Source: an uncultured Collinsella sp.
Lineage (GTDB): Bacteria; Actinomycetota; Coriobacteriia; Coriobacteriales; Coriobacteriaceae
DNA: 64,000 nt
Direction: 5' to 3'
Assembly (NCBI GenBank): GCA_902495355.1
Contig: CABUWV010000003.1
Span: forward strand, 1 to 64,000
Shown here: positions 25,427 through 34,995 of the stretch, piece by piece
Layout of the letters: the number at the start of each line of letters is the position of its first letter
Position numbering within the stretch: position 1 is the stretch's first letter
Notes under the pieces: generated by a model
Told to the model about the DNA's origin: nothing
The model's input: only the letters and a program-made list of their open reading frames with translations
Databases searched by the model: none
Translations under genes and position numbers: made by a program

Positions 25427-26192
25427 AGGCGATGATGGGGGCGATGGCGCGGATGCAGGCGTCGGCAGCGGTGAAAGTAGTGCTGTCGTCGCTGACGATA
25501 AAGATGATCTTGCCCTTGATGCCAAAGTCGCCGATCTCGCTAAAGAGTACGTAGGGCTCCTTGTCAAAGCCCGAGATGGGAAGCACGGCGGCCTTGGTGG
25601 CATCGGTGAGCTCGTCTGCCAGCGCGTCAAGGGAAGCCCACTTGGACGTGTCCTTTACGGCAACGGGCACGGCCACGCGCCCAAAGGGCATCAAATGCAC
25701 GAGCGTGTTCTTGGAGATGTTGGAGTTGGGCACAATGATGGTCTGTCCACAGGCATCCTCAATCGTTGTATGGCGCCAAGTGATGTCTTGGACCACGCCG
25801 GATACGCCGCCGACCTCGATATTGTCGCCGGGTTTGATGATGCCCATAAAGGTCACTTGCATGCCGCCGATAAGGTTTGACAGCGTGTCCTGAAAGCCGA
25901 GCGAGATGGCGATGCCGCCGACGCCAAGAGCGGCGACGAGCGCGTTTGCGTTAATGCCAAAGCAGTTGTCGAGGATAAAGCTGCCGCCGATCATCCAAAT
26001 GACGGCGCGCGCGATGTTGATGAAGATACTCGATGCCGGAAGCGGGTTATCGTCTCGGTTAAGCAGATGGTTCAGGGTCTTGGATACGACCTTGGCGGCG
26101 ACGGCGGTGCCTATCGCCAAGATGACGGCCCAGATGATGTTGTGGACCCATCGTTGCTCAAAGAAATGAAGAATCGGCTCAAACAATTCCAT
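25425..26192 (-). CDS. mscS: MscS-family mechanosensitive ion channel
   Basis: Small-conductance channel that opens on osmotic downshock. 255 residues. There are hydrophobic helices at ~17-38 and ~65-85 and the pore helix ANALVAALGVGGIAISLGFQ (~85-105). The MscS beta domain follows (GDNIEVGGVSGVVQDITWRH, then TTIEDACGQTIIVPNS). The cytoplasmic C-terminal domain ends early, so the protein is at the short end of the family. AGGAGG precedes the ATG. Confidence 0.93.
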   Translation of the reverse strand: MELFEPILHFFEQRWVHNIIWAVILAIGTAVAAKVVSKTLNHLLNRDDNPLPASSIFINIARAVIWMIGGSFILDNCFGINANALVAALGVGGIAISLGFQDTLSNLIGGMQVTFMGIIKPGDNIEVGGVSGVVQDITWRHTTIEDACGQTIIVPNSNISKNTLVHLMPFGRVAVPVAVKDTSKWASLDALADELTDATKAAVLPISGFDKEPYVLFSEIGDFGIKGKIIFIVSDDSTTFTAADACIRAIAPIIA

Positions 26193-26236
26193 GTAGGGAA
26201 ACCTCCTAATGATCGTCCAACCATGATACCCACCAA

Positions 26237-26271
26237 GAAGCCCGTCCGATCAAATTCAGACGGGCTTCTGT
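26237..26271 (-). terminator. Terminator of the nucleotidase locus
   Basis: AGAAGCCCGTC pairs with GACGGGCTTCT around an 11-12-base loop, in the gap between the nucleotidase remnant and mscS. On the minus strand the 3' arm is followed by TTGG. Confidence 0.6.
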
Positions 26272-26320
26272 GCTCGATATAAGGTTTACGCGGCGGGGCT
26301 GCAAGGCCCGGCGGTGTAGC

Positions 26321-28344
26321 TTAGCGTCGACGCTTCCAGATAATGCCGAGGATGATGACGATGATGCCGCCGATAAGGCACGCGCCAACTACTGCCAGCG
26401 TGCGGTCTCCCGTTGCGGCGAGCTTACCGCTCGTCTTCTTGGTGCTGACCTTCGTGGTCGTCGTGTCCGTCTTAGGCGAGGGCTTAGGCGTCAGGGCCGG
26501 TGTGGGCGTGGGGTCCACGGCTACGGAGCCGAAGCTGATGGTGCCGGCGAGCCCGGCCATCTTGCTCTCCCAGCCGTTCTGCCCAATCAGCGCCCTCAGC
26601 GCCGCCTCGCACGTGCCCCACTCGGTGTACTTGGTGGCGTGTGCAAAGGTGGGAAAGTCGGTCGTGTTGGTAATGATGTAGTTGTTGGTGGCGACGGTAT
26701 AGGTCTTGGCGGGGTCGAGCGTGCTGCCGTCTTTGGTGAGTGTGGCACTCACAATGCGCTTGCCCTCGGGCTGTGTCCAATCAATCGTCACGTTGATGCC
26801 GCCAAAGGAGAGAACGCTGCCAGAGTCATCGCGCCACTTGTACTTGTCTTGCGCCTCCTGCTCGGTGTGACCGGCCGCCACATAAGCCTGCTGAAGCTCG
26901 TAGCTGTCGTTGCAATCGTCGCTGATTTGTAGCGAGTGCTCGAGCGCTGCGAGGAAGTCCGCGCCGGTCATGGCCCAGGTCTCCACGGTGTTGCCGTAGG
27001 GCGAGATGGCGATGACGTTGCCGGCGGTCACGTTGCCCGCCGCGATGCCGCCGCGGATGCCGCCAGCGTTTTCGATAGCGAGGTCCGCGCCCGTCAGGTC
27101 AAGATAGGAGCTGCAAATCACGTGGCCGATGGTCTGGGCCTTGGTGGTGTCGCCCTCCTTGCTGGGACGGAAATCGGTGGTGCGCACCATTTCCCAACCA
27201 TGCGTGCCTGCGGCGTCCTCGCCGTAGAAATAGTTGGTGGTGGATGTGCCGAGCACCTTGTTCGATTCGTTTTCAAAGTCCTCGTCGAGCGGCTTGATCT
27301 TGTTGCGGACGGCTTCAAGGCGGCTTTGGTAGTCGGAGCCCTTGTCGGGGTCTGCCAAAAGGTCGTTGACGTTCTTGGCGGTGTAGAGCTTCTCGTTGCT
27401 GTCGTCTGCAGGGACCGTGACCGTGTCGTCGTCGGTGCTTTCGGTGCCCTTGGTGTCGTACTCGTAGGGGACGGAAAGCAGCCCCACCTCGGCAAAGGCG
27501 CTGCCTGCCTCGACAACGTGGATTGTCTTGCCGTCGGCTCCCGTCACCTTCTCGTTAAGGTTGATGTCTCGTGGCCTGCGATAAGGGCATCGATGCCACG
27601 GAGTCGCGTGGCAAAGGTCTTGGCGTTGAGCGTATGCGCGATACAGACGACAACGTTGCAGCCCTCCTTGCGCAGCTGCTCTGCCTCGGTATTGATGGCG
27701 TTCGTGGCACTCGAGAACGACGTGCCCGCGACCAGGTCCGCGCGCAGCGAGGATCCCAGCGACTCATCCATGGCACCCACGACGCCGACCTTGATTTTGT
27801 AGTCGAATGTGGAGTGATCCTCGCTATCCTCCCAGGTGCGATCGAGCGTCTTCGTGATGCTCGAGCTCCATACGCCGCTCGTAGACTTCGCGTTCGCGCA
27901 GAGCATGGCGAAGGGCGTGCCGGTGGTGCTGTAGCCGGTCATGGTGCGGAGCTTGTCCGCGCCGTAGCTCCAGTCGTGGTTACCTGGCGTGGTCGCGTCG
28001 TAGCCGTCGGCATAGAAGGTGTCCATGAGCTCGGCGATGCTCTTGCCCTCGCTCATGGTGGCGAAGGACTGTCCGTGGAAGGTGTCGCCCGCATCGAGCA
28101 AAAGATCGGGGGCGCTGTTTTGGGCGCTATAGAGAACCGCCAGTCCATCAAAGCCCACAGTGCCGGTGCCCTTGCTTGCGTTGTAGCTGTACTTGTAGCT
28201 GCCGTGGATGTCGTTGGTGTGCATGACGGCCACGGAGCCGTCAATAGCGGCGGGCAGGTTCCCCGCGAAAGCGAGGCTTGGGATGCCTGCGAGCGCGCCG
28301 GCAAACAACGCGGCGGCTAACGCAAGGCGGGGGAGTCTTTTCAT
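26321..28344 (-). pseudogene. Frameshifted, sortase-anchored 5'-nucleotidase/UshA-like protein
   Basis: Two adjoining frames together encode one ~670-residue secreted phosphohydrolase. Part 1 (28344 down to 27544) has a signal peptide ending near LAFAGN, metal motifs HTNDIHGS, DAGDTFHG and GNHDWSYG, and reaches GHE before shifting frame. Part 2 (27547 down to 26321) resumes with NEKV-TGADGKTIHVVEAG, has the 5'-nucleotidase C-terminal domain, and ends with LAATG, a membrane helix and KRRR, i.e. a sortase-type cell-wall sorting signal. A one-base deletion near 27567 (GAGCACATC to GAGACATC) would explain the break. It may be a real mutation, phase variation or a sequencing error. Confidence 0.8.
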
Positions 28345-28408
28345 GGCAGTTTCCTTAGTCCTTAGCCAGAATGTCTGGTTGAATATCGGATTATCGACAT
28401 AATATGCG

Positions 28409-28449
28409 AAAACCGCCGCAAGGGCGTCTGCCCCTTAGCGGCGGTTTTG
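28409..28449 (-). terminator. Terminator of the ABC transporter operon
   Basis: AAAACCGCCGC pairs with GCGGCGGTTTT. On the minus strand the 3' arm ends in GGTTTTCG. It lies downstream of the ABC ATPase gene. Confidence 0.75.
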
Positions 28450-28463
28450 ACGTTTGCGCAGAT

Positions 28464-28504
28464 AAAACCTGCCAAAATAAACCTGTCCCTTTTTGGCAGG
28501 TTTT
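28464..28504 (-). repeat. REP-like hairpin at the ABC ATPase stop
   Basis: AAAACCTGCCAAAA pairs with TTTTGGCAGGTTTT. On the minus strand the loop carries AGGGACAGGTTTAT, and TTTTAT follows. It overlaps the stop codon by two bases, so it could also terminate. Confidence 0.75.
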
Positions 28505-29297
28505 AGCTCAGCAGCATGCGGTCGTTAGCGAGCTCGCCGCCCGAGACCTCCTCGAACTTCTGCAGCAGGTCGGCCACGGTGAGCGACTTCTTCTCATCGC
28601 CCGCCACGTCGTAGATCACATGGCCCTCGTGCATCATGATCAGACGGTTGCCCAGACGGATGGCGTCGTTCATGTTGTGCGTGACCATGAGCGTGGTCAG
28701 GTGGTTCTCGTCGACGATCTCCTCGGTCAGGTTGAGCACCTTAGAGGCCGTCTTGGGGTCGAGGGCCGCAGTGTGCTCGTCGAGCAGCAGCAGGCGCGGC
28801 CTGGTGAGCGTGGCCATCAGCAGGGTGAGTGCCTGGCGCTGGCCGCCCGAGAGCAGGCCGACCTTGGCGTTGAGGCGTGTGTCCAGACCAAGGTCCAGGC
28901 GCTTGAGCAGCTCAACGTACTCGTCCTTCTCGGCCTTGGTAACGCCCCACGAAAGGCCGCGACGCTGGCCGCGACGCTTGGCGAGGGCCAGGTTCTCGGC
29001 GATCTGCATGTCGGCAGCGGTACCGCGCATGGGGTCCTGAAACACGCGGCCCAGGTACTTGGCGCGCTGCGACTCGCTCAGGCGCGAGATGTCGGTGCCG
29101 TCGAGCTCAATAACGCCCGAATCGAGCGGGTACACGCCGGCGATCATGTTGAGCAGCGTGGACTTGCCGGCGCCATTGCCGCCGATCACGGTTACAAAGT
29201 CGCCGTCATTCAGGGTGAGGTCGACGCCGGTGAGCGCGCGCTTCTCGGTGACGGTGCCCTTGTTAAAGGTCTTCTTGACGTGCGAGAGCTTAAGCAT
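28503..29297 (-). CDS. ABC transporter ATP-binding protein (TrpXYZ-like importer)
   Basis: ATPase of a three-gene importer, 264 residues. Walker A GGNGAGKST (~residue 38), Q-loop FQDP, ABC signature LSGGQRQALTLLM (~145), Walker B LLLLDEHTAALDP and the switch His in THNMN. The ATG at 29297 overlaps the permease stop region; an ATG nine bases upstream lies too close to the GGGGG site. Its partners are the permease and lipoprotein upstream, so it should energise uptake of an amino-acid-like ligand. Confidence 0.92.
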   Translation of the reverse strand: MLKLSHVKKTFNKGTVTEKRALTGVDLTLNDGDFVTVIGGNGAGKSTLLNMIAGVYPLDSGVIELDGTDISRLSESQRAKYLGRVFQDPMRGTAADMQIAENLALAKRRGQRRGLSWGVTKAEKDEYVELLKRLDLGLDTRLNAKVGLLSGGQRQALTLLMATLTRPRLLLLDEHTAALDPKTASKVLNLTEEIVDENHLTTLMVTHNMNDAIRLGNRLIMMHEGHVIYDVAGDEKKSLTVADLLQKFEEVSGGELANDRMLLS

Positions 29298-30213
29298 CTG
29301 CCTCATCCCCCTTCGTGTAGGAGCTGCGGAGCTTATAGCGCTCCCAAACCACGGGCACGCACAGGGCCACGGCGACGATCACGGCGGAGAGCAGCTTCAT
29401 GTCGTTGGCGTCCATGCCCAACTGCAGCACGATGGCGCGGATAAGGAAGTACACCACGGAGCCAAAGACGGCGGAGGCAAGACGGACGCTAAACTGCGTG
29501 AGGCCGCCGGGAAGCAGACGGCCGAGCACCTCGCCGATAACAATGGCGGCAAGACCGATAACGATGGCACCGGTGCCCATACCAATGTCGGCATACTTTT
29601 GGCTCTGGCAGATGAGCGCGCCCGAAAGGCCGATGAGGGCGTTGGAGAGCACGAGGGCGATCATCTTGGTGGAGTTGGTGTTGACGCCCAGAGCGCGGAT
29701 CATGTACTCGTTGTTGCCGGTGGCTCGCAGCGCCGAGCCGATCTCGGTGCCAAAGAACCAATACAGGATGGCAACGATAGCCACGGCGAGCAGGATGCCC
29801 AAGATGATGGCAACGGTGGACTGCGGCAGACCGGTCATATTGCTGACGGCCGAGAACACGGTGCCTTTGGCAAGAATGGGCGTATTGGACTTGCCCATGA
29901 TGCGCAGGTTGATGGACCACAGGCTGATCTGGGTGAGGATTCCGGCGAGGATCGCAGGGATCTCAAAGACGGTGGTCAAAATGCCCGTGACGGCGCCCGC
30001 GATGGCGCCGGCGCACATACCGGCCAGCACGGCGAACAGCGGGTCGACGTTGTTATTGACGATGAGCACAGCGCAGACGCAGCCGCCGAGGGCAAAGCTG
30101 CCGTCGCAGGTCATATCGGGAATGTCGAGCAGGCGGAACGTGATAAACACGCCAAGCACCATAATGCCCCAGAGGACGCCCTGCGAAACGGCGCCCTGCA
30201 ATGCAATGAGCAT
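29290..30213 (-). CDS. ABC transporter permease (TrpY/BPD_transp_2-like)
   Basis: 307 residues with about eight hydrophobic segments, beginning MLIALQGAVSQGVLWGIMVL. The overall layout matches branched-chain-type permeases of the TrpXYZ/uncharacterised ABC class. AGGAGG lies before the ATG. It overlaps the ATPase gene by eight bases. It would form the membrane channel for the ligand captured by the lipoprotein. Confidence 0.9.
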   Translation of the reverse strand: MLIALQGAVSQGVLWGIMVLGVFITFRLLDIPDMTCDGSFALGGCVCAVLIVNNNVDPLFAVLAGMCAGAIAGAVTGILTTVFEIPAILAGILTQISLWSINLRIMGKSNTPILAKGTVFSAVSNMTGLPQSTVAIILGILLAVAIVAILYWFFGTEIGSALRATGNNEYMIRALGVNTNSTKMIALVLSNALIGLSGALICQSQKYADIGMGTGAIVIGLAAIVIGEVLGRLLPGGLTQFSVRLASAVFGSVVYFLIRAIVLQLGMDANDMKLLSAVIVAVALCVPVVWERYKLRSSYTKGDEADA

Positions 30214-30311
30214 GCTTCATACCTCCTAGGATAGGGTGGACACGTGATTCACCATAATAGCGGTAACAATGCATAGAAGAGTTACGGACAGACGTTTTGT
30301 TTTACCTGAAA

Positions 30312-30348
30312 CAAGCAGGGCGGACGCCGGTCTACAGCGCCCGCCCCT
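30312..30348 (-). terminator. Hairpin between lipoprotein and permease genes
   Basis: On the minus strand, GGGCGGGCG pairs with CGTCCGCCC and is followed by TGCTTGTTT. It probably attenuates, so that the binding-protein gene is expressed more than the downstream permease. The rest of the ~200-base gap holds nothing else recognisable. Confidence 0.55.
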
Positions 30349-30416
30349 GTGGCTCAGATATTGAATAACGCGGCTAAAGCGCGAGCACGGGCTCTAGACG
30401 CATGCCGCGTATGGCA

Positions 30417-31397
30417 TTACGCGTCCAGGGCGGAAAGGTCGATGCCCAGGGCCTCGGCCATTTCGTCGTTCTTGACGACGACCAGGTCCTTGCTCGAGAG
30501 GTGCTTGATCGGCATATCCTCGGGCTTGGCCTCGCCCTTCAGGATCTTAACGGCCATCTCGCCCGCGGCGTAGCCCAGGTCCTCATAGTTGATGGAGAGG
30601 GTAAACAGGCCGCCGGCCATGCACATACCCTCCTCGCCAGTCACGAAGGGAAGCTTGTTTTCCTTGCAGATCTGGCCGACCTGCGAGGCACCCGCGGCGA
30701 TGGTGTTGTCGGTGGGGGAGTACAGCGCGTCGACCTTGCCCACGGCAGACTCGACGACGGACTGAATCTCGTTGGAGCTCGAGACGGTGAAGTCAGTGTA
30801 CTCGAGGCCCAGCTTGTCGAGCTCCTTCTTGGCGGCCTTGATCTGGACGTCGGAGTTGGACTCGGCGGTGCAGTAGAGCAGGCCGACCTTTTTAACGTCG
30901 GGCAGGACCTTCTGCATCATCTCGAGCTGCTCGGCGACCGGGGTGAGGTCGGAAGCGCCCGTGACGTTGGTGCCGGGCTTGTCGTTGTCCTGGACCAGGC
31001 CGGAGGCGGCGTAGTCGGTGATGGCGCAGCCCACGATGGGGATATCGGCCGTGGCGCCGGCGGCAGCCTGCGCGGCGGGCGTGGCGATGGCATAAATCAG
31101 GTTGACGTTGTCGCCCACAAACTTGTCGGCAATGGACTTACACGTGGACTGGTCGTTCTGGGCGTTCTTCTGGTCGATCTTGACCTTAAGGCCGCTCTCC
31201 TTGATGGCCTTGACAAAGCCGTCGTTGGCGGCATCGAGTGCGGAGTGCTCGGTGAGCTGCAGAACGCCGATGGTGTAGTCGGAACCGGCGGCAGCAGAGC
31301 CGGAGCCAGAGTTGCCGCCGCATCCGGCGAGCGGGGCGAGCGCGAGCAGGCCGGCGGAGACCAGAAGGCTCCTGCGGCTGATGGTGATGTCCTTCAT
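30417..31397 (-). CDS. ABC substrate-binding lipoprotein (DUF534/TrpX-like)
   Basis: 326 residues. The N-terminus MKDITISRRSLLVSAGLLAL followed by APLAGCGG combines a twin-arginine-like pair with a lipobox Cys, so it is an exported lipoprotein, possibly via Tat. The mature part resembles the ABC_sub_bind (DUF534) family, with two alpha/beta lobes (YTIGVLQLTEHSALDAANDG; IPIVGCAITDYAASGL). The family includes tryptophan/tyrosine importers; the ligand is not certain. The start at 31397 has GGGGG upstream. Confidence 0.88.
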   Translation of the reverse strand: MKDITISRRSLLVSAGLLALAPLAGCGGNSGSGSAAAGSDYTIGVLQLTEHSALDAANDGFVKAIKESGLKVKIDQKNAQNDQSTCKSIADKFVGDNVNLIYAIATPAAQAAAGATADIPIVGCAITDYAASGLVQDNDKPGTNVTGASDLTPVAEQLEMMQKVLPDVKKVGLLYCTAESNSDVQIKAAKKELDKLGLEYTDFTVSSSNEIQSVVESAVGKVDALYSPTDNTIAAGASQVGQICKENKLPFVTGEEGMCMAGGLFTLSINYEDLGYAAGEMAVKILKGEAKPEDMPIKHLSSKDLVVVKNDEMAEALGIDLSALDA

Positions 31398-31557
31398 ATC
31401 ATTACCCCCAGTATAAAAATGGCTGGAAACACTGCACTGGGACAAAGTGCAAGTGGAACTATAGTAGCGCTGATGTCCATTTTTACAACAGCCTGGCGGG
31501 TTTTTTAATACAGAATCGGATGGGCGGTACGGGTAGTCGAATGGGCGGCGGAGGGTC

Positions 31558-32343
31558 TTATGCGGCGGAGGAGGCGTCGTCCTCGTCTAGGGCGGCGAAG
31601 AGCTTCTTGCCGTCGAGGAGACGTGTGGTGACGTTTCTCATTCGGCCAATCTCTACGGTACGCAACGTGTCATCGGCGCCTCGGGCGTCGTAGACCGTTC
31701 CCAGCAGATACGAGATGCCATCGCGCTGCCTGATGGCAAAGGGACGGAGTGTCATCCGTGCTGCTTCGGTTTCGCCACGCGTCGTGACGCTCGAAATATC
31801 AAAACTCACCGTGGTTCCGTGGTCGATGGCCTGCTCGACGAGCTCGCACGTGTCGATGCGCTTGATGGGCGTGCGTGTTGCCTTGGTAGCCTTGCTGCCT
31901 GCGCTTGGAGCAGGTTCGGGTGTATCGAGATAGCCGCGAACGTCGGCACTCGCCATGGCAACTAAGTGCTGCGCCATGCTCTTGCGGATGGCGATAGGCG
32001 TGGAGCGGTTGCGCATGACCATACCGTGGAGCCGGATGATCTCCTCGTCGGTGAGTGGACGGGTCAAGAGCCGATACCCCACGCCGCGCTTGTATTCAAT
32101 CTCATATCCGGCATGGCGAAGCGCGGAGATGGCGGTGTAGATGCTGCGCCGCGCCGCCGAGATGGGCATGCGGGCGGGGTCGTCGGGATGGGCGAGGCGC
32201 CGGATCAACTCATCGGAAAGCATGGCCTTGTCCTCGCCGGTGTTTTCGCTTAATAGTTGCAGGATGCGAACGGCGCGATAGGCTGCCATCGAGGCGGCGC
32301 CCCTCGTCGTGGTGTCGTAGGTTTCAACAGCGGCTTCGGTCAT
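31558..32343 (-). CDS. WYL-domain transcriptional regulator
   Basis: 261 residues. An N-terminal winged-helix region (~20-95) includes AARRSIYTAISALRHAGYEI. A WYL-type sensor domain follows (~150-240), with the characteristic ISYLLGTVYDARG region (WYL reads as YLL here) and RTVEIGRMRNV. It is short for a YafY/WYL protein (~310). The ATG at 32343 with AAAGGA 10 bases upstream was chosen over a GTG nine bases earlier. Its regulon is unknown. Confidence 0.75.
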   Translation of the reverse strand: MTEAAVETYDTTTRGAASMAAYRAVRILQLLSENTGEDKAMLSDELIRRLAHPDDPARMPISAARRSIYTAISALRHAGYEIEYKRGVGYRLLTRPLTDEEIIRLHGMVMRNRSTPIAIRKSMAQHLVAMASADVRGYLDTPEPAPSAGSKATKATRTPIKRIDTCELVEQAIDHGTTVSFDISSVTTRGETEAARMTLRPFAIRQRDGISYLLGTVYDARGADDTLRTVEIGRMRNVTTRLLDGKKLFAALDEDDASSAA

Positions 32344-32520
32344 CGTGCCCACGTCCTTTCCGTTTTGGGTGGCGACGGTATGGAGCCTAGGACGTGGGGC
32401 TTTCCCAGGGGCGCAGGGCGCTCTGGGCGGTCGGTAGTCGTCGGCAAACGGTGGGTCGAGTTTTCAACAGCCCTGCTCAACTGACCAAAAACTTGCCAAA
32501 AGCTTGACGGATGCTGTTGA

Positions 32521-32557
32521 AAAAAAGCGTCTCTCGACCGATGTCGAGAGACGCTTA
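32521..32557 (-). terminator. asnS terminator
   Basis: On the minus strand, AAGCGTCTCTCGAC pairs with GTCGAGAGACGCTT, followed by TTTTT. Confidence 0.88.
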
Positions 32558-32602
32558 TGCGATGAGCGTTGGCGTGTGGCGACGCGAGCTAGCGTCCGAC
32601 GA

Positions 32603-34006
32603 TTAGAAGTCGGCGTTGCCCACGGTGCGCGGGTGCGGCAGGACGTCGCGGATGTTGCCCACGCCGGTCAGATACATGACCAAGCGCTCGAAGCCCAGAC
32701 CGTAGCCGGCGTGCTTGCAGGAACCGTAGCGGCGCAGGTCAAGGTAGTACTTGTACTGCTCGGGATTCATGCCCAGGTCCTTGATGCGGGCCTCGAGCAG
32801 ATCCAGGCGCTCCTCGCGCTGGGAGCCGCCGATAATCTCGCCGATACCGGGAACCAGGCAGTCGGCGGCGGCGACGGTCTTGCCGTCCTCGTTCATGCGC
32901 ATGTAGAACGCCTTGATCTCGGCCGGGTAGTCGGTCACGAAGGTCGGGCGCTTAAAGTGCTCCTCGGTCAGGAAGCGCTCGTGCTCGGTCTGCAAGTCGA
33001 TGCCCCAGCTGACGGGGTAATCAAACTGGTGGCCAGCAGCGACTGCCTGCTCCAGGATCTCGACGGCCTCGGTGTAGGTAACGCGGGCAAAGTCGGAGTT
33101 GGCGACATGGTCCAGGCGCTCGAGCAGACCCTTGTCCACAAACTTGTTGAGCATATTGAGCTCGTCGGGGCAGGTTGCCATGACGTCCTTGAGGACATAC
33201 TTGAGCATGGCCTCGGCGTTATCCATGTAGTCGTTAAGGTCGGCAAAGGCCATCTCAGGTTCGATCATCCAAAACTCGGCGGCGTGGCGCGTGGTGTTGG
33301 AGTTCTCGGCACGGAAAGTGGGGCCAAAGGTGTACACGTCGCCAAAGGCCATGGCAAAGTTCTCGGCATTGAGCTGGCCGGACACGGTGAGGCTCGCATG
33401 CTTGCCAAAGAAGTCCTGGCTCCAGTCGACCTCGCCGGACTCGGTGAGGGGCGGATTTTTGGGGTCGAGTGTGGTCACGCGGAACATCTCGCCGGCGCCC
33501 TCGCAGTCACTCGTGGTGATGATGGGGGTGTTGACGTAGACAAAACCCTGCTCCTGGAAGAAGCGGTGGATGGCGGCAGCCGCGACAGAGCGGATGCGGA
33601 ACACGGCGCGGAACAGGTTGGTGCGCGGGCGCAGGTGCTGCTGGGTGCGCAGGAACTCGACGGTTGCGCGCTTCTTCTGCAGCGGGTAATCCGGGGCGCT
33701 CGTGCCCTCGACCTCGATGGAAGTGGCAGAAAGCTCGAAAGGCTGGGGTGCATCGGGGGTCAGTTTGACGGTGCCGGTGCAAATGAGTGCGGCCGAGACG
33801 TTTTGATGGGCGATCTCGTCGTAGTTGTCGAGTGCCTCGCGGTTCATGACGACCTGCAGGTCGCGGAAGCAGCTGCCGTCGTTGAGCGTAACAAAGCCAA
33901 AGTTCTTCATGTCGCGGACGGACTTAACCCAGCCGGCGACGGTGACAGTCTGGCCGCCGAGCGACTCGGCATCGGCATAGAGCTGCGCGATTTTGGTGCG
34001 ATTCAC
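32603..34006 (-). CDS. asnS: Asparaginyl-tRNA synthetase
   Basis: Class IIb synthetase that charges tRNA-Asn. 467 residues (E. coli 466). The OB-fold anticodon domain begins NRTKIAQLYADAESLGGQTV. Motif 2 appears as FRAENSNTTRHAAEFWMIEP (~220-240) and motif 3 as GYGLGFERLVMYLTG (~430). The GTG at 34006 has GGGAGGA just upstream and gives the family N-terminus; ATGs at 34018 and 34042 would add residues before it. It ends at its own terminator. Confidence 0.95.
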   Translation of the reverse strand: MNRTKIAQLYADAESLGGQTVTVAGWVKSVRDMKNFGFVTLNDGSCFRDLQVVMNREALDNYDEIAHQNVSAALICTGTVKLTPDAPQPFELSATSIEVEGTSAPDYPLQKKRATVEFLRTQQHLRPRTNLFRAVFRIRSVAAAAIHRFFQEQGFVYVNTPIITTSDCEGAGEMFRVTTLDPKNPPLTESGEVDWSQDFFGKHASLTVSGQLNAENFAMAFGDVYTFGPTFRAENSNTTRHAAEFWMIEPEMAFADLNDYMDNAEAMLKYVLKDVMATCPDELNMLNKFVDKGLLERLDHVANSDFARVTYTEAVEILEQAVAAGHQFDYPVSWGIDLQTEHERFLTEEHFKRPTFVTDYPAEIKAFYMRMNEDGKTVAAADCLVPGIGEIIGGSQREERLDLLEARIKDLGMNPEQYKYYLDLRRYGSCKHAGYGLGFERLVMYLTGVGNIRDVLPHPRTVGNADF

Positions 34007-34117
34007 GTATCCTCCCATAACGGTTGAATGATAGTTATCCATACAGTTCAATATTCTAGCAGCTCGGCTCATTTGGGCTATACAGATAAAGCATTGGCGG
34101 GATGGTTTTTCAAACGA

Positions 34118-34151
34118 AAAGCGCCCGCGGCCAAATGGTCGCGGGCGCTTG
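34118..34151 (-). terminator. Terminator of the PTS IIA gene
   Basis: On the minus strand, AAGCGCCCGCG pairs with CGCGGGCGCTT and is followed by TTCG. It lies between the IIA and asnS genes. Confidence 0.75.
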
Positions 34152-34187
34152 ACGAGGTGCCTTTTGGCTGTGTGGCGCGGGGCCTGG

Positions 34188-34751
34188 CTACTTGGTCTTG
34201 GCAACCAGCAGCGGGTCGCCAAGCTTGACGAGCGGGTTGCCGCCGATAAGCGTTCCAGACTCGCCGACATGGTCGATGCTCTTAAGACGATCGAGCTCGG
34301 AGACGATGACGGTCACGATGTCCTCGTGACCAGCGGCCTTAATGGCCTCGCGGTCGAAGCTGATGAGCGGCTGGCCTGCCTTGACCACATCGCCCATCTC
34401 GACAAAGCGGGCAAAACCCTTGCCGTTCATTTCCACGGTGCCCAGGCCAACATGGATGAACATGCGCAGGCCGTCCTCGGTAATCATGCCGATGGAGTGG
34501 TTGGTGACGGTGGTGGCGCCGATGCGGCCGTTGGCGGGCGCATAGATGGTGCCGGTAATGGGCTCGATGCCATAGCCCTGGCCAAGCATGCCCGAGGCGA
34601 TTGTCTCGTCGGGAACCTCGTTCAGGTTGACGAGCACGCCGTTGACGGGGGCATAGATGACGCCTTCGCGGGTGGCGAAGCTTGCTGCGGGCGGAACGGA
34701 CGCCTCGCCGGTCGAGGTGAAGGTGGACTTAAGCGAATCGAGCAGACCCAT
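34188..34751 (-). CDS. crr: PTS glucose-family EIIA component (Crr-like)
   Basis: Free-standing IIA protein of the Glc family that passes phosphate from HPr to a membrane EIIBC. 187 residues. The phosphorylated His lies in MFIHVGLGTVEM (~residue 100); the second active-site His is in TVTNHSIGMI (~85). It starts MGLLDSLKSTFT at 34751 with GGAGG upstream. No EIIBC gene is in the window. A GAAACGTTTC palindrome lies 48 bases before the start. Confidence 0.92.
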   Translation of the reverse strand: MGLLDSLKSTFTSTGEASVPPAASFATREGVIYAPVNGVLVNLNEVPDETIASGMLGQGYGIEPITGTIYAPANGRIGATTVTNHSIGMITEDGLRMFIHVGLGTVEMNGKGFARFVEMGDVVKAGQPLISFDREAIKAAGHEDIVTVIVSELDRLKSIDHVGESGTLIGGNPLVKLGDPLLVAKTK

Positions 34752-34798
34752 AGTTGCCTCCAACTTAAATAGGCGCATATCGCGCGTTTGGTTTGCCG

Positions 34799-34808
34799 GA
34801 AACGTTTC
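34799..34808. promoter_or_regulatory. GAAACGTTTC palindrome upstream of the IIA gene
   Basis: A perfect 10-bp palindrome in the divergent region between the IIA gene and the hydrolase. It resembles LacI-family operators but does not match the full cre consensus, so the binder is uncertain. Confidence 0.35.
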
Positions 34809-34995
34809 ATATGTGTTTCGCGGCTTGGTCAACGCCCCCTATTCTACGCTGCTCAACGATACCTCTGAACTGGGATTATGTGATATATCAGTTGAAGGGA
34901 AACTTATTGCCGGAGTGTTTCTGCGCCACGGGTTCAAGTGGGGTACGCTTGAAGGCGAAAAACAAGGGCGCATAATTTGCGCGAAGGGAGCACAT

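Noticed and set aside
31398..31557. T-box or amino-acid riboswitch ahead of the TrpXYZ-like transporter
   Set aside because: The leader is short and contains no T-box or known riboswitch core.
34799..34808. Catabolite-response (cre) element before the PTS IIA gene
   Set aside because: GAAACGTTTC is palindromic, but the flanks do not fit the cre consensus; kept only as a weak LacI-type site.
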